DNA from: Sapria himalayana
Lineage: Eukaryota > Streptophyta > Magnoliopsida > Malpighiales > Rafflesiaceae
Direction of reading: 5' to 3'
Assembly: GCA_029783825.1 (NCBI GenBank)
Contig: JAREIK010002053.1
Span: 429,797-493,796, forward strand
DNA length: 64,000 nt
Shown: piece after piece, positions 37,357 to 49,364 of the stretch
How positions within the stretch are numbered: the first letter of the stretch is position 1
Layout: every line of letters starts with the position of its first letter
Position numbers and translations under genes: made by a program
The notes under the pieces: model-generated
What the model saw: only the letters and a program-made list of their open reading frames with translations
What the model was told of the DNA's origin: nothing
Databases searched by the model: none

Positions 37357-37615
37357 CTAGTTTCAAAAATATGTCCAAACTAGTGCGTCTGGAAATAACG
37401 TGGTAATGACCACCGTTAACAATGCCGACCTTTGATTTTTAAAAATTTTCAAATGCCGGCATTGGGAATGATGGCTATTTAAATAAATCAATGGCCCTCG
37501 TTCTCAACACCGGCTATTGAATTTTAAAAATTTTCATATTCTAGCATTGGGAACGCCGACTATTTTATTAAACTAATGGTTGTCATTTTCAATGCCAACT
37601 ATTGAATGATCTCTT
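37357..37615 (-). repeat. 3' terminal repeat of MULE copy B
   Basis: Carries AAACTAGTGCGTCTGGAAAT and modules around GGGAATGATGGCTATT and CCAATGGCCCTCGTTCTCAA. These are inverted relative to the other end at 59,450-59,640 and parallel to the left end of copy A. Confidence 0.7.
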
Positions 37616-37679
37616 TCACGGTTTTTTTGTTCTCCATTTTCTCCTAACTCCTCCATTTCTTCAGTAATTTGTTTCACCA

Positions 37680-38371
37680 GAACGTCATCTCCACTAGACC
37701 CTACAACTACAAAAAATTAACCATTTTTATAATATATATAAATCTTCATCATTATTCTAAGCATCCACATCTCAAGTGCAAAAAATTAAATTACAGGATA
37801 CATAAATTATGTTGTGTCCAACTGAAAAAATTATAAAATAAATTAAAACAACATCTCAAGCTAACACACACATCCTAAGTTCTAATCATCCAATACATAC
37901 ATAAGCTTGCTAAAATTCAAATCATATCTATGATGCAGAAATGGAAATCTTGTCCCATGTCCCAAAAAAATAGTTGTAGGTACCCCATTTTTCTCTTCTC
38001 CATTTTCACCTAACCCCCAATTTTCTTCAGCCATTTATTCCACCAGTGGCCTCTTACTCTCCACCAGACCTTGTAGCTGCAAAAAATTCAACATTTACAT
38101 AATATATAGAAATCTTCATCAGTGTTCTAATCATCCACATCTCAAGTGCAAAAAATTAAATTACAGGATACATAGATTCTGTCAGGTCCAACTAAAAAAT
38201 TACAAAATAAAATAAAACCACATCTCAAGCTAACACACACATACTGAGTTCTAATCATCCAACAAATAGATAAGCTTGCTAAATTTCAAATCATATCTAC
38301 GATGTAGAAATAACAATCTTCTCCTATGTCACAAAAAAAAGTTGCAGGTGCCTCCAGCCTTTTTCTATGCA
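37680..38371 (-). repeat. MULE copy B 3' internal repeats
   Basis: Two tandem blocks read on the minus strand as the ~370-bp 3' repeats of copy A (TTGCACTTGAGATGTGGAT, TTTTTTGCAGCT..., TAGAACTCAGTATG). The homology ends at about 38,371 inside CCTTTTTCTATGCATA, where unrelated sequence leading to the CACTA transposase begins. Confidence 0.7.
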
Positions 38372-38544
38372 TAGTCTACAACAAGTGCTCTCACAATCTG
38401 ATCTCATGTATGAACAATCTTTCTCTCTCCCTCCCCGTCCCTCTTCAAACTTTAAATTTCTTTCTTATTTTGCTTTCCTTTCTTGTCCATTCTCGTATTT
38501 TGCACCCTACATCTAGTAATAGTGTGATATCTATTACAACACTA

Positions 38545-38945
38545 AAAAGTTACTATGAGGAATGTGTACCAGTGGAAAAAATTGATTATTATTTCAATGG
38601 GTGTATGTTATATTAGGGTGGTAATAGTGATTTAATTGGATGTTAGTTTTGAAATCATCCTCAGTTTAAGAAGGCACACTGTTGTAGATATGCGACAAAA
38701 ATTGAAAGTTGCATTTAAGAAGATGTATTATTTTTCTTTAATTCCTCGATTGCAGAGACTATATGCATCAAATGCTAATACACATGATATAAGGTAGCAT
38801 TCTGAGCATGAGGTTGAAGAATGGGTGATGCGTGATCCATCAGATTCACTTGCTTGGAAGCATTTTAATCATATACAACAATATTTTGCAGCTAAAAGTC
38901 GATATGTAGCTTTAGTATTGGGAGGAGTCGGATGTGAAGAAAAAA
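38545..38945 (+). pseudogene. CACTA transposase (tnp2) fragment
   Basis: TLKSYYEECVPVEKIDYYFNGCMLY at 38,542-38,614 fits the tnp2 (PF02992) stretch in which a Tyr-Glu-Lys-Ile and a Cys-Met-Leu-Tyr follow each other. After a frame break, YYFSLIPRLQRLYASNANTHDIR, HSEHEVEEWVMRDPSDSLAWKHFN matches the family's FPLIPRLQRLYxSxxTAxxMRWH ... MxHPxDSxAWKxFD. The Trp of MRWH is a stop (TAG) at 38,795. Only about 130 of some 700 residues remain, and the catalytic core downstream is gone. Confidence 0.8.
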
Positions 38946-38974
38946 TCAAAGATTGCCAGCAAAAATCGATGAAC

Positions 38975-39610
38975 TAAGGTAACCAAAGTAGGTACAAGAA
39001 TGTCTCACCACACAGGAGGGTCAATGTCGAGCATTGAGCATGCTCAAGATTTGGTATAATTTTAAAATTTTAAACATTTATATATTTTGTGGTTGTCATA
39101 ATAGTCTAAATAAATCAAATCTGTGTTTGGTTTTATTAATTTTGTTAAAATTTTTTATCATTGTTATTTTATGACTTAATAAATACATATTCTAGGCTAG
39201 AGAATTGGGTTGAGATCCCAATTTTTATGAGATTTTCAGGAAGATGCATGTGAAGAAAGTGAATGGTCAATCTGTTAACAATAAATCTCAGATGATTACT
39301 GTGAGTATCTATTATATTAATAAAATTTTATAATACTAAGGTACATTTTGATAGTTGTTTAAAATGAAAAATATTAAATTTATTTTATGCATATGTAGAA
39401 TAGTATTTTTCTCTGTTTTATCTCAGATGAGCAGATAACTCATTTGAAAAAAGAAATGCAAGAAATTAAAGAAATAAATGATGAGATGAAAGAAATTAAG
39501 AATGTAATACAATAGTAGATGTCATATATGGAGTCACAGATAGAGGCATTGATGCGACAAATATCATTTCGAGATTTAGCCATGAAACCTCGCATGAGAG
39601 GCTAGCACAA
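38975..39610 (+). pseudogene. CACTA second protein (Transposase_24-like) remnant
   Basis: NQSRYKNVSPHRRVNVEH-like text at 38,982 onward recalls the Ser/His/Thr-rich motif upstream of the PF03004 domain. After an intron-like gap, frame-broken FRKMHVKKVNGQSVNNKSQMIT (39,232-39,298) resembles its ELFxxTHxxKxGxxVxxxS core. A further gap leads to ITHLKKEMQEIKEINDEMKEIKNVI, a clear coiled coil (39,435-39,513), typical of the C-terminus of these proteins. The role in En/Spm is binding of subterminal repeats. Stops interrupt it. Confidence 0.6.
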
Positions 39611-40610
39611 AATCACCAATTAATTATGAGGATGATTTCGTATCAGAATTATTTCTAAACTATTTTTTAATTTTGTTTGTGTATCAAAACATGAGATTTT
39701 TTTGAAGGATTCAATTATTTTTTATTATGGTTTGTTCTTTGCTTTGTCAATTAACTTAATAATGAATCTTTGTTGGACATCTGATGTGAGACACACACAA
39801 AAATTCTGATTCAAAGCCTTCAGACATTGCCACGGTCCTTTCTATGCATGGGTCCCATCTTTATCGATTTCAGCTGGATCAAAAGGAGGATGAGCTTTTA
39901 TTATCTTCAGTATTCCTGAAATATTTTATTTTTGCACACTCTTTCTCTCTAAACATCATTGCTAGACATATTTTAGATATTTGTTAAAGTTGTATGACTA
40001 TCAACTCAAATTTGTGTTTGTTAATGTCTATAATTACTATTTTTATATATATGTGAATTTGTTTTGTGTGTACCTGAAAATTTTGGGTAGAATTTTAGCC
40101 TATTATAGGTATGTAAAAGGCTTGGCTGGTCCTCCTAGTGCTGGGAACATCACCTTAGCTTCTGAAGCTGTGAGATAAATAAAAAAATTCTATTCTCATG
40201 CAAATTTAGGTTTGTTCTTGAAACTCTTATTTCGTGCAGATCTATGTCCTCATGTGCATTGCATTTTTTTTCTCATTTATTTTATTTGTTTCTTTCAAGA
40301 TTTCTTGCTTCGGTGAATTCATATATGAACCTACTTCTATTTCTCTTTTATTTGCTACTTTCTAACTTTCTTATAATTAACCATGGACTAATGCTTGAAG
40401 CTGGGCAACACAGAAGAATATGTTGTTGGGAAATTCATTAGAAATCGTGAAGTAATCTTGATTCGGTAATTTAAAAATAAGCTAATAATTATTCTGTTGT
40501 GTGAAATTTCTAGCAAATAGAAGTTGGTGTTGCATGCACTAGTCTATCTATTTATTAGTGGCTTTGTGTTGTGTTCTTTATTAGTTTATAAATGTAGTAT
40601 GTTATGCTCT
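39611..40610 (+). other. CACTA body, no further frame recognised
   Basis: T-rich sequence containing a short open frame at 39,981-40,178 whose end reads KGLAGPPSAGNITLASEAVR; I do not recognise it. It may be a captured fragment or an intron-exon mixture of the second CACTA gene. Confidence 0.35.
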
Positions 40611-40671
40611 ATGTGTAGGTGTTATGCTCCATGTGTATGTGTTATGCTCCATGTGCAGGTGTTATGCTCCC
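40611..40671 (+). repeat. 20-bp tandem repeat, about three copies
   Basis: The unit ATGTGTAKGTGTTATGCTCC occurs three times in a row with one or two changes each, ending at CCCTAG. It lies just upstream of the AT-rich minisatellite. Confidence 0.75.
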
Positions 40672-40754
40672 TAGATAATTTTTTGTTGTTGTCTTTGATG
40701 GTATGTGTATTTGCATGAAAGTATATGTGTGTGCGTGTCATCTTAAGCTATGTG

Positions 40755-40859
40755 ATTATATATATGTACATATAATACTATAGTATATACATACGTATAT
40801 ACAATAGTATTACGTACAAATATACTCAGTATATATGTATGTATATACTACATATGTAT
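40755..40859 (+). repeat. AT-rich minisatellite, left part split by the gypsy insertion
   Basis: TATATGTACATATAATACTATAG and TATACTCAGTATATATGTATG-like units continue at 48,123-48,590 on the other side of the gypsy element. The gypsy element therefore inserted into this array. Confidence 0.7.
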
Positions 40860-41304
40860 TGTGACACCCCATTCCCGAGGGGGTCCCATTCATTCCATCA
40901 TACAATATAATATGCAATAAAATAAAATTTTCTCAAATGTACCATACATTGTTTTTTCATTTTATTTGCTCAGCAGAATAAAAAAAACACACAACATATT
41001 ATTTAAGCCACAACCAATTTTTCTTCACATGTGCGATCTTGTATGTAGTTATGTCATTTGTCCTGGACCTATACCTAAAAAGGGATCCCACAACAGAGTG
41101 AGTAAAGCTCAGTAGAAGTAAACTTCTATACAGTTACTCCCTACCTAAGTGCACGTAAAACGTCATGCATATATATCAACTCTCATTCAAGTACAATGTT
41201 TATATGAATTCAATTATGGATGAAATATTTATATACCAATATTTCTGAGTCCCATCGACTTCCTCATACATGCCAAAGCCAAGTGTGACATATTATATAT
41301 ATAG

Positions 41305-41361
<57 letters not shown>

Positions 41362-42531
41362 TATATCTATAAAAATATTTATTTTTTTGGAATTATTCTG
41401 AAAAATATGGACATCCTACTAAAAGCATATTGAACATTTCTCCGAATAAAATATATTTTTCTTAGATTTACTCTGAGAAATATGGACCTCCTTTAAAAAA
41501 TATATTGAATATTTCTTCGACAAAATATTTTTTTCACTGGATATTTTCCAAAACCATCTCATAACTCAGCCTGGACATTGTCCTAATTTGAGTTCGCCAA
41601 ATATAATCCATATACATTTTTATGTGTGTGTGTGTGTGTGTGTATCATGCACTCACCCATGTATATGGAATGTTCCCGTGCATATGAAATACAATTATGT
41701 CATTTTTGATTTAACCGGTGTTTCAAACAAAATTATAACAATTCAAATCCAATTCATCCTGCACTAACTAGTACTAAATGAAATACCAAAAATTTTCCTC
41801 ATTTAATCATTTCCAATAAAATTTCTAACAATTCAAATTGAAATATAAAATATGATCATTTATGACCTTTAAATTGAAAGAAATTCTGATAAGAGAAAAC
41901 CACTACATTTTAGAAAACTTCTTGAAAACTTTATAAATTTGATATCAAAATGAAGATCTCGTCGTGTGAGTAACTTTAGTTTTTGGACTATTCCATTCCG
42001 ACTCCAGAATAATCCATTATGATCAAAAGAAAATCAACGGATCTTTTATTTTTTTTCATTCGGTACTGTATCTCTCTTCCCACCACCGAAGCATTTTCTT
42101 ATTTTTATCAGTGTTATCCCATTTTATGGATTCCTGACATTTTTTTTCTTTTTTTTAATAATATAAAAAAAACTTATAATTATTATTATTAAATATTTTT
42201 TTAATGTTTGATGCCTAGACCACGCATGCATAGCCACGTGAAGACGTTGTGGCCCGGTCTTTCGGTTATGTTTAATTTTTTTTTCTAAATATTCTAATAA
42301 TTATTTAAATAATTAAAAAACTAACTAAATTCTGACTTTCTCAAAATTTAACAAAATTTGGCACTGTAGCTATATTTTCCAAGATGAATTCAATAACGAC
42401 ATCCATTTTATCATCATGGTTCTAAAATTTTCAGTTTATTTTTTTCTTATGGTAAAATTATCATTTTATCCATTTTTTCTCATTAACCAAATCATGTTAA
42501 TTGTTTATTCATTTTTTTTCAGGATTTCACA
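40860..42531 (-). repeat. 3' LTR of the gypsy element (1672 bp)
   Basis: TG...CA ended (TGTGA/TCACA). It contains a mixed (AT)n(GT)n tract near 41,290-41,356 and a (GT)n run at about 41,625-41,642 where the other LTR has (AT)n instead. Confidence 0.9.
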
Positions 42532-42541
42532 TTCTCTCCTT
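42532..42541 (-). other. Polypurine tract
   Basis: Minus-strand AAGGAGAGAA abuts the 3' LTR, the position where plus-strand DNA synthesis is primed in LTR elements. Confidence 0.75.
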
Positions 42542-42779
42542 AAAGAATTTTGTCCCGAAATTCTCACAAATACACCTCTGTACTAACATATCCTGAAGTT
42601 AAATAATTATTAAATTACTAAAATACGTACCTTCATTTTCAAATAAATAATGATAAGCGACATGTATCATGTCTTCACGTTCTCATGTTGCTTCTTCTAT
42701 TCCTTGATGCTGTCATATCACTTTTACTAGTCTCATAGTTTTGTGTCACAAAACTTGGTCTCAACTATCAATGATACGC

Positions 42780-45700
42780 ACTAGTATTTCTTTAAATGTT
42801 CCATCTCAATCAATAATGAGTTCGCCCCAATCCATTACATGAGTTGGATCATGAATATATTTCCTAAGCATAGAGACGTGGAATATCTCATAGACACCAG
42901 ATAAATGTGGCAGTAATGCCAATCGATAAGTAACAAAACCCACCTTCTCAAGTATTTCAAAAGGCATAATATATATTGGCAATAACTTTCCATGCTTGCC
43001 AAATCTGATTACGCCCCCTTTTGGCATCACTTTCAAGAAAGCATGATCACCCACCTCAAATTCTAGAGGTCGTTTTCATTTATCAGCATAACTTCTCTAT
43101 TGACTTTGAGCTATAAGAAGATGTTGTCGTATCAAATCTACTTTCTCTGAGGTATCTTTAATCACATTTGGACCCGTGATGGATCTGTCTCCCACCTCAG
43201 CCCAACAAACTGGAGATCGACATGGCCTTCTATACAATGCTTCATATGGTACCATTTGTATACTTGCCTGATAACTATTGTTATATACAAACTCGACCAA
43301 AGGTAGATGTTCTTCCCAGCTACCCTTGAAATCTAGACAACATGCTCGCAACATATCTTCAAAAACTTGTATGGTTCTTTCTGATTGACTGTCTGTTTGT
43401 GGATGGAAAGTAGTGCTCATTATCAACTATGTTCTCATTACTTTTTGAAAACTCTTCCAAAAATGAGCCGTAAATCTGTGATCTATGTCTGATACAATAG
43501 ATACTGGTACTCCATGTAATCAGAACCTACACAATTCCTCATGTGTGAAGGTCATTTACATTGCTAGAAAATGTACTGACATTGTAAATCAGTCCATAAT
43601 CACCTACATAGCATCATGTTTTCATGATGTCTTTGGCTAGTGAGTCACAAAATCCATTGTGATATGCTCCCATTTCCACTCTACTACCTAAAAAGGTTGG
43701 AGTAATCCTACTAGCATGCGATGCTCAACCTTTATCTGTTGACACGTGAGGCATCTTCGAACAAAATCACCAATGTGTCTCTTCATCACATTCCAGTAAT
43801 ACTGCCGACGAAGATCATTATATATCTTTGTGCCACCTGGATGTACTGAAAAATGAGAACAGTGAAATTCTCTAAGAATTTCCTCTCTCAATTCTACTAT
43901 ATGGGGAACCATAATACATTCCCTAAACTGAAGACTACCAGCCATATGAATAGCCCAACCTTCTTCGCATGTACTAGTCTATACTCGGTTCTTTATAGAT
44001 AATATTTCTGCATCTTGTTTCTACATCTCAATCACCTTATTTAATAGCGAAGATATAGCTACTAAACTCCCAATAACACCCTGAGTTTGACTGCTATATT
44101 GTAAGCTGAATCATCCCATAGTTTCAAGCATATCCCATTCCGCAAAACAATACTAGCTAGTGCACCTCATGCTTTCCAACTAAGTGCATCAGCCACCACA
44201 TTTGTCTTACCTAGATGGTAATACAAAGTAAAATCATAATCTTCTAGATACTCCATCCATCAATGATGTCTCATGCTAAGGTCTCATTGTATAAAGATAT
44301 ATTTCAGACTTTTATGGTCTGGATATACCTCAAATTACTGCCCATACAAATAGTGACACCATATTTTTAAAGCAAAGACTATAGCCACCAACTCTATATC
44401 ATGTGTGAGGTAATTTTTCTCATGATTCTTTAACTACCTTGAACCATAGGCTACAACTCTTCCAGATTACATCAGAAAACATCCCAATCCATCTTTCGTG
44501 GCGTCACAATACAATGTATATTTCTATCCCATATCTGGAACTATCAGAATAGGAGCTGAAGTAAGTCTCCATTACAATTCCTAAAATGCCTTTTCACATG
44601 AATCAGTCCACTCATACTTGACTTCCTTCCTAGTCAATCTAGTGATTAGAGTAGCTAACCGGAAAAAATTCTCATTAAATCTTTTGTAATACCCAGCCAA
44701 TCCCAAAAAACCATGTATTTTAAAAACAAATTTTGGCATCTCCCAACTCATGACTACCTTGACATTTTCAGGGTTCACTGATACACTAGTAGCTGATACT
44801 TCATGTCCCAAAAAATTTGATTCTATCAACCAAAAGTCACATTTACAAAACTTGACATATAACTTATGTTCTCTCAAAGTTTAGAGAACAAAATGTAAAT
44901 GATCCTCATACTCTTTTTTAGACTGAGAATGGATCAAAATGGCATCCACAAAAATCACAACAAAATAATCTAAATATGGCTAAAATATTCTATGCATAAG
45001 ATTCATGAATGCTACTGGCGTATTCGTTAATCCGAAAGGCATTATTGTAGACTCAAAATGCCCATACCATGTTCTAAATGCTGTCTTAGGGATGTCAGCC
45101 ATTCTAACACACAACTGGTGATATCCAGTACGAAGATCTATTTTGGTAAAGACATGTGCCCCTTTTAATTGGTCAAATAAATCATCAATCCTTGGTAATT
45201 GATATCGATTCTTTATCGTAACATTATTTAACTGTCGATAATTAATGCACAGTCGAAGGGTTTTATTCTTCTTCTCTGCAAATAAAACCAGAGTACCCCA
45301 AGGTGAAATGCTGGTTCTAATGAAACCATTGTCCAACAAATCTTGTATCTAGACCTTGAGTTCTTGTAATTCAATCAGTGTCATCTTATGTGAAGTCATA
45401 GAAATGGGTGATGTACCAGGATGTAACTCACTACAAAAATCCACATTCTTGTGTAGGGGCAATCTTGGTAATTCATCAAGAAAAATATTCTCGTATTCAT
45501 AAACTATCCGAGGAAGATCAATATTCAATGTCTCCTCTTCTTTTAGGGTGAGACATACCGGCCAATTCATAAGTTGTCTATGCCATTTAGAAACATATAT
45601 AGTCTGGGGTAAAGCATCGTGCTTATTCCCTTGAAATACAACACATATATCGTATGGTGTGTGGATAATAATTTTTTTATGATCACAATCAATAATAACT

Positions 45701-45912
45701 TGATGTGATGTTAACCAGTTCAGGCCAAGAATTATATCAAAATATAACATGTTCATGACTCTAAGGTATGCCATGAATAAAATCACTGAGATTTCTAACT
45801 CACAATCTTGACATATTTGACTAATTTTTACCTTAGACCCTAAAGGAGAAGTCACATGCAATAGCTCGTCCAAATTTTTCTCAACTTTCTGTAACCAATG
45901 ATCTACTATCAT
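42780..45912 (-). pseudogene. Gypsy pol pseudogene (protease to chromo-like end)
   Basis: On the minus strand: a protease tail/linker at 45,912-45,349 with FDIILGLNWLTSHQVIIDC (family FDVILGMDWL); RT at 45,339-44,900 with [48 protein letters not shown] and [12 protein letters not shown]; RNase H from 44,877 with FLGHEVSATSVSVNPENVKVV; the H2C2 finger at 43,945-43,688 with HCSHFSVHPGG and CLTCQQIK; and an integrase core around 43,640-43,097 with STTFHPQTDSQSERTIQVFEDML and ALYRRPCRSPVCWAEVG. The end at 43,054-42,806 (GDHAFLKVMPKGGVIRFGKHGKL, ILEKVGFVTYRLALLP) matches the region before the chromodomain of Tekay/Del elements. The RT catalytic box reads FVDAIL, with Ala for the second Asp. Several stops are present. 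Confidence 0.9.
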
Positions 45913-46363
45913 TGTGTCCCCTCTTTCTAAATATCAGAAAATTATGTGTCGTGAACCTTCATGGGTTACTTGGCCCTTCTTGACCTCTGGCTGCACTAGT
46001 TTGTTCAACTCTCGCAATGATGACACCCACAACCTCTATTAGAGCATGTTGATCAAAGAAGTCTGGGAGTTGATCCTCATTTCATGGACATCCCCAGTAT
46101 CCTCGTTATCTACATGTCATCTACATAAGTCAAATAATAATATAAGAATCATAGTCATTCCCTATTATTAGTGTGCAAGCCAACTAATAATAGACTTTTA
46201 ATTTTGAAAATAATATTTCTTTTTCTAAACTGCTAAGGTTATGTTTTTTTATCCTAGTATTTCTCTTTTTTTCCCCGAGTATTAGATATTTATATATCTA
46301 AACTTTCCTACCATATTATGAAACTTGTATCAATTTTTGAGTTATAGGTAATTGTATACCTAA

Positions 46364-46375
46364 CCTCTGATACCA
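46364..46375 (-). other. tRNA-iMet primer binding site
   Basis: TGGTATCAGAGG on the minus strand, three bases inside the 5' LTR. It is complementary to the 3' end of plant initiator tRNA-Met, the usual primer of these elements, with the last base changed. Confidence 0.85.
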
Positions 46376-46378
46376 AGC

Positions 46379-47163
46379 TGTGACACCCCATTTTCCAGGG
46401 GGTCCCATTCATTCCATCACACAATATAATTTGCAATAAAATAAAATTTTCTCAAATGTACCATACATATTTTTTCCATTTTATTTGCTCTGTAGAAAAA
46501 AAAACACACAACATATTATTTAAGCCACAACCGGCTTCCCTTCACAAGTGTGATCCCGTATGTGGTTCTGTCATCTGCTCTGGACCTATACCTGAAAGGG
46601 GGTCCCGCAACAGAGTGAGTAAAGCTCAGTAGAGGTAAACTTCTATAGAGTTACTCCCTGCCTAAGTGCACGTAAAACGTCACGCATATATATCAACGCC
46701 CATTCAAGTATAATGTTTTTATGAATGCAATTATGGATGAAATATTTATATGTCAATATTCCTGAGTCCCATTGACACTCTCACACATGTCGAAGCTAAG
46801 TGTGACATATTATATAAATAGATATAAATATGTGTATATGTATATATATCTATATAAATATTTATTTTTTTGGAATTATTTCGAAAAATATTGACCTCAT
46901 TCGAAAAATTTTTTTGGATATTTCTTCAAATAAAATATGATTTTCTTGGATTTATTCTGAGAAATATGGACCTCCTCTAAAAAATATATTGGACATTTCT
47001 CCGATAAGATATTTTCCAAAAATCACTTCGTAACTCAGCCTGGACATTGTCCCAATTCGAGTTTGCAAATTTATAATAACCATGCTCCATAAAAATCCCA
47101 CACAATTCAATCTGGATGTTATCCTAATTTGAGTTCGCCAAATACAATCAATATACCTTTATA

Positions 47164-47234
<71 letters not shown>

Positions 47235-48122
47235 TGCACCTACCCATGTATATGGAATGTTCCCGTGTACATGAAATGCAATTATGTCATTTTTGATTTA
47301 ACCGATGTTACAGACACAATTATAATAATTCAAATCCAATTCGTCCCGCACTAACTTTTACTAAATGAAATACCATAATTTTTCACCAATTAATCATTTC
47401 TAATAAAATTTCTAATAATTCGAATTGAAATATAAAACATGATCATTTATGGCTTTTAAATAGAAAGAAATTATGATAAAAGAAAACCACAACCTTTCGG
47501 AAACTTCATGAAAACTTTATAAATTTGATATCAAATTGAAGATCTCATCATGTAGAGTAACTTTAGTTTTTGGACTATTCCATTCTGACTCTAGAATAAT
47601 CCATTATGATCAAAATAAAATCAACGGTTCTTTTATTTATTTTTCATTCTGTACTATATCTCTCTCCCCGCCACCAAAGCATTTCTTATTTTTATTAGCG
47701 TTAACCTATTTTTCGGATTCCTAATGTTTTTTTTCTTTTATCTTTTTTTTTATAATATAAAAAAAACATATAATTATTATTATTAATTTTTTTTAATGTT
47801 TTACGCCTCCACACATGCACAGCCATGTGCGGACGTCATGGCGCGGTCTTTCGGTTACGTTTATTTTTATTTTTTTTTCTAAATATTCTAATAATTATTT
47901 AAATAATTAAAAAATAACTAAATTCTGACTTTCTCAGAATTTAATAAAATTTGATACCATAGCTATATTTTCCAAGACGAATTCGATAACGACATCCATT
48001 TTATCATCATGGTTCTAAAATTTTCAGTTTGTTGTTTCTTATTGTAAAATTACCATTTTGCCCAATTTTTCCCAGAAACCAAATCATGTTAATTATTTAT
48101 TCATTTTTTTCGGGATTTCACA
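46379..48122 (-). repeat. 5' LTR of the gypsy element (1744 bp)
   Basis: Pair of 40,860-42,531. It is longer because of a long (AT)n microsatellite (about 47,165-47,232) and a roughly 75-base extra copy of CAATCTGGATGTTATCC-type sequence at about 47,070-47,140. The open frame starting at 47,163 is only the microsatellite. Confidence 0.9.
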
Positions 48123-48590
48123 TATATATACTGAGTATATGTGTACGTATATACTAAGTATACACGTAAAAATATACTCGATATATATGTATGTATAAAC
48201 TGAGTATATATGTATGTATATATTGAGTATATACCTATGAATACACTCATTATATATGTACGTATATACTGAGTATATACGTACGTATAATACTATAGTA
48301 TATATGTACATATATACTCAGTATATCTACATATATATTGTAGTATATGTACTTATATACTCAGTATATAAGTACATGTAATTCTGTAGTATTATATGTA
48401 CATATATACTGAGTATAAATGTACATATAATACTTTAATATATATTTACATATATACTCAGATTATATGTACATATAATACTTTAGTATATATGTAGATA
48501 TACTGCAGTAATGTATATAACGAGTGAAATGCTAGTATATATGTACATATACACTGTAGTATATATGTACATATATACTATAATATTATA
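48123..48590. repeat. AT-rich palindromic minisatellite, right part
   Basis: Repeats of TATACTGAGTATATATGTACG and TATAATACTWTAGTATATATGTACA, rich in TACGTA and GTAC palindromes. Continuation of 40,755-40,859 after the gypsy insertion. Confidence 0.8.
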
Positions 48591-49360
48591 AATTAATCAA
48601 AACGTAATTTTTTTTTATTTTTTTATTTTGTTTTGATCGACTTGTTTAAATTTCATACAGATATGATACCGCAATGTTCCCCATGCGAAGCTTATAAAAG
48701 TGAAGGGATTTTTCACTAGACATGCAGCACCATGACTAGGATAGCTTTTTTGAAGCAGAAAGATCGTGATTGGAGGAGCTGAGGGAAAGAAAGCAATGTC
48801 AATTCACGAATATATTATACTTTATATACTGTCGTTAGATACATTAATGAATAAAATATAATAAAGTTTTGTTATGTTTTTATTTTAACTATGTAAAACA
48901 AGGGTTTCATAGATTATAATTATTCAAAATTATTATGCGAAGATTATTTTCATCATTATGTGTTGCACATTAGCATTGTGTGGTGCTCCATTTTTCTATG
49001 TTCAAGTTTCTTATTGATATGTTGATGGTTACCGCTACTGATGATCACTCTCTATTTCATCTGCCAATTCTTTTGTTAGCTTATCAGCTCAGTCATGGCG
49101 GGGTAGAGCAACCTCTGTATAGACCTTGGGACCAGGAGAGAGTTCTACTTGCAGGGAAGCAAGATGCTAACTCTGATGAGCCAAGACATGCTCGTGGGTT
49201 GTCTTCCAAGTTTTTCTCTAAGAGTTTTCAGAGATATTTTCTTAAATTTAAATAATCTTCGTATTTCTTATTTATCTTGATAGTGAAGTTTTGTGTCATC
49301 TTTGTGAAGTATAAATGAGATAATACTAATTTGTTGCAGTTTTGTGTCATCTAAGACTAT
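48591..49360 (+). other. CACTA body unit 1 (unmatched sequence)
   Basis: The block 48,640-48,880 (CCGCAATGTTCCCCATGCGAA through GGAGGAGCTGAGGGAAAGAAAGCAA) recurs at 49,890-50,110. The frame 48,980-49,255 includes LSHGGVEQPLYRPWDQERVLLAGKQDANSDEPRHARGL, which I do not recognise; it may be an exon of the second CACTA gene or a captured gene fragment. Confidence 0.4.
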
Positions 49361-49364
49361 GTAA

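Larger units (their letters stand above)
40860..48122 (-). mobile_element. Ty3-gypsy LTR retrotransposon, Tekay/Del-like, gag-less
   Basis: LTRs lie at 40,860-42,531 and 46,379-48,122, both starting TGTGACACCCCATT and ending GGATTTCACA. The coding strand is minus. Just inside the right-hand (5') LTR, 46,364-46,375 reads TGGTATCAGAGG on the minus strand, an initiator-Met tRNA primer site. Just inside the other LTR, 42,532-42,541 gives the purine run AAGGAGAGAA. The flanking 5-mers are TGTAT (40,855-40,859) and TATAT (48,123-48,127), 4 of 5 matching, in low-complexity sequence. The internal region is only 3.85 kb: pol domains fill it and fewer than 500 bases remain for gag. By eye the first ~430 bases of the LTRs differ at roughly one site in ten, so it is an old insertion. 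Confidence 0.9.

Noticed and set aside
38326..38616. 96-codon frame as a gene
   Set aside because: It crosses the junction of the MULE B 3' repeat and the CACTA fragment. Only its last ~25 codons carry tnp2 similarity, described there.
40860..42531. Promoter and terminator of the gypsy LTRs
   Set aside because: The LTRs must contain them, but AT-rich low-complexity sequence gives too many TATA-like sites to choose one.
47163..47354. Frame translating as repeated Ile-Tyr
   Set aside because: It is the (AT)n microsatellite in the gypsy LTR.
48093..48311. Tyr/Ile-rich minus frame, and a similar one at 49,268-49,456
   Set aside because: Translations of the AT-rich minisatellites.
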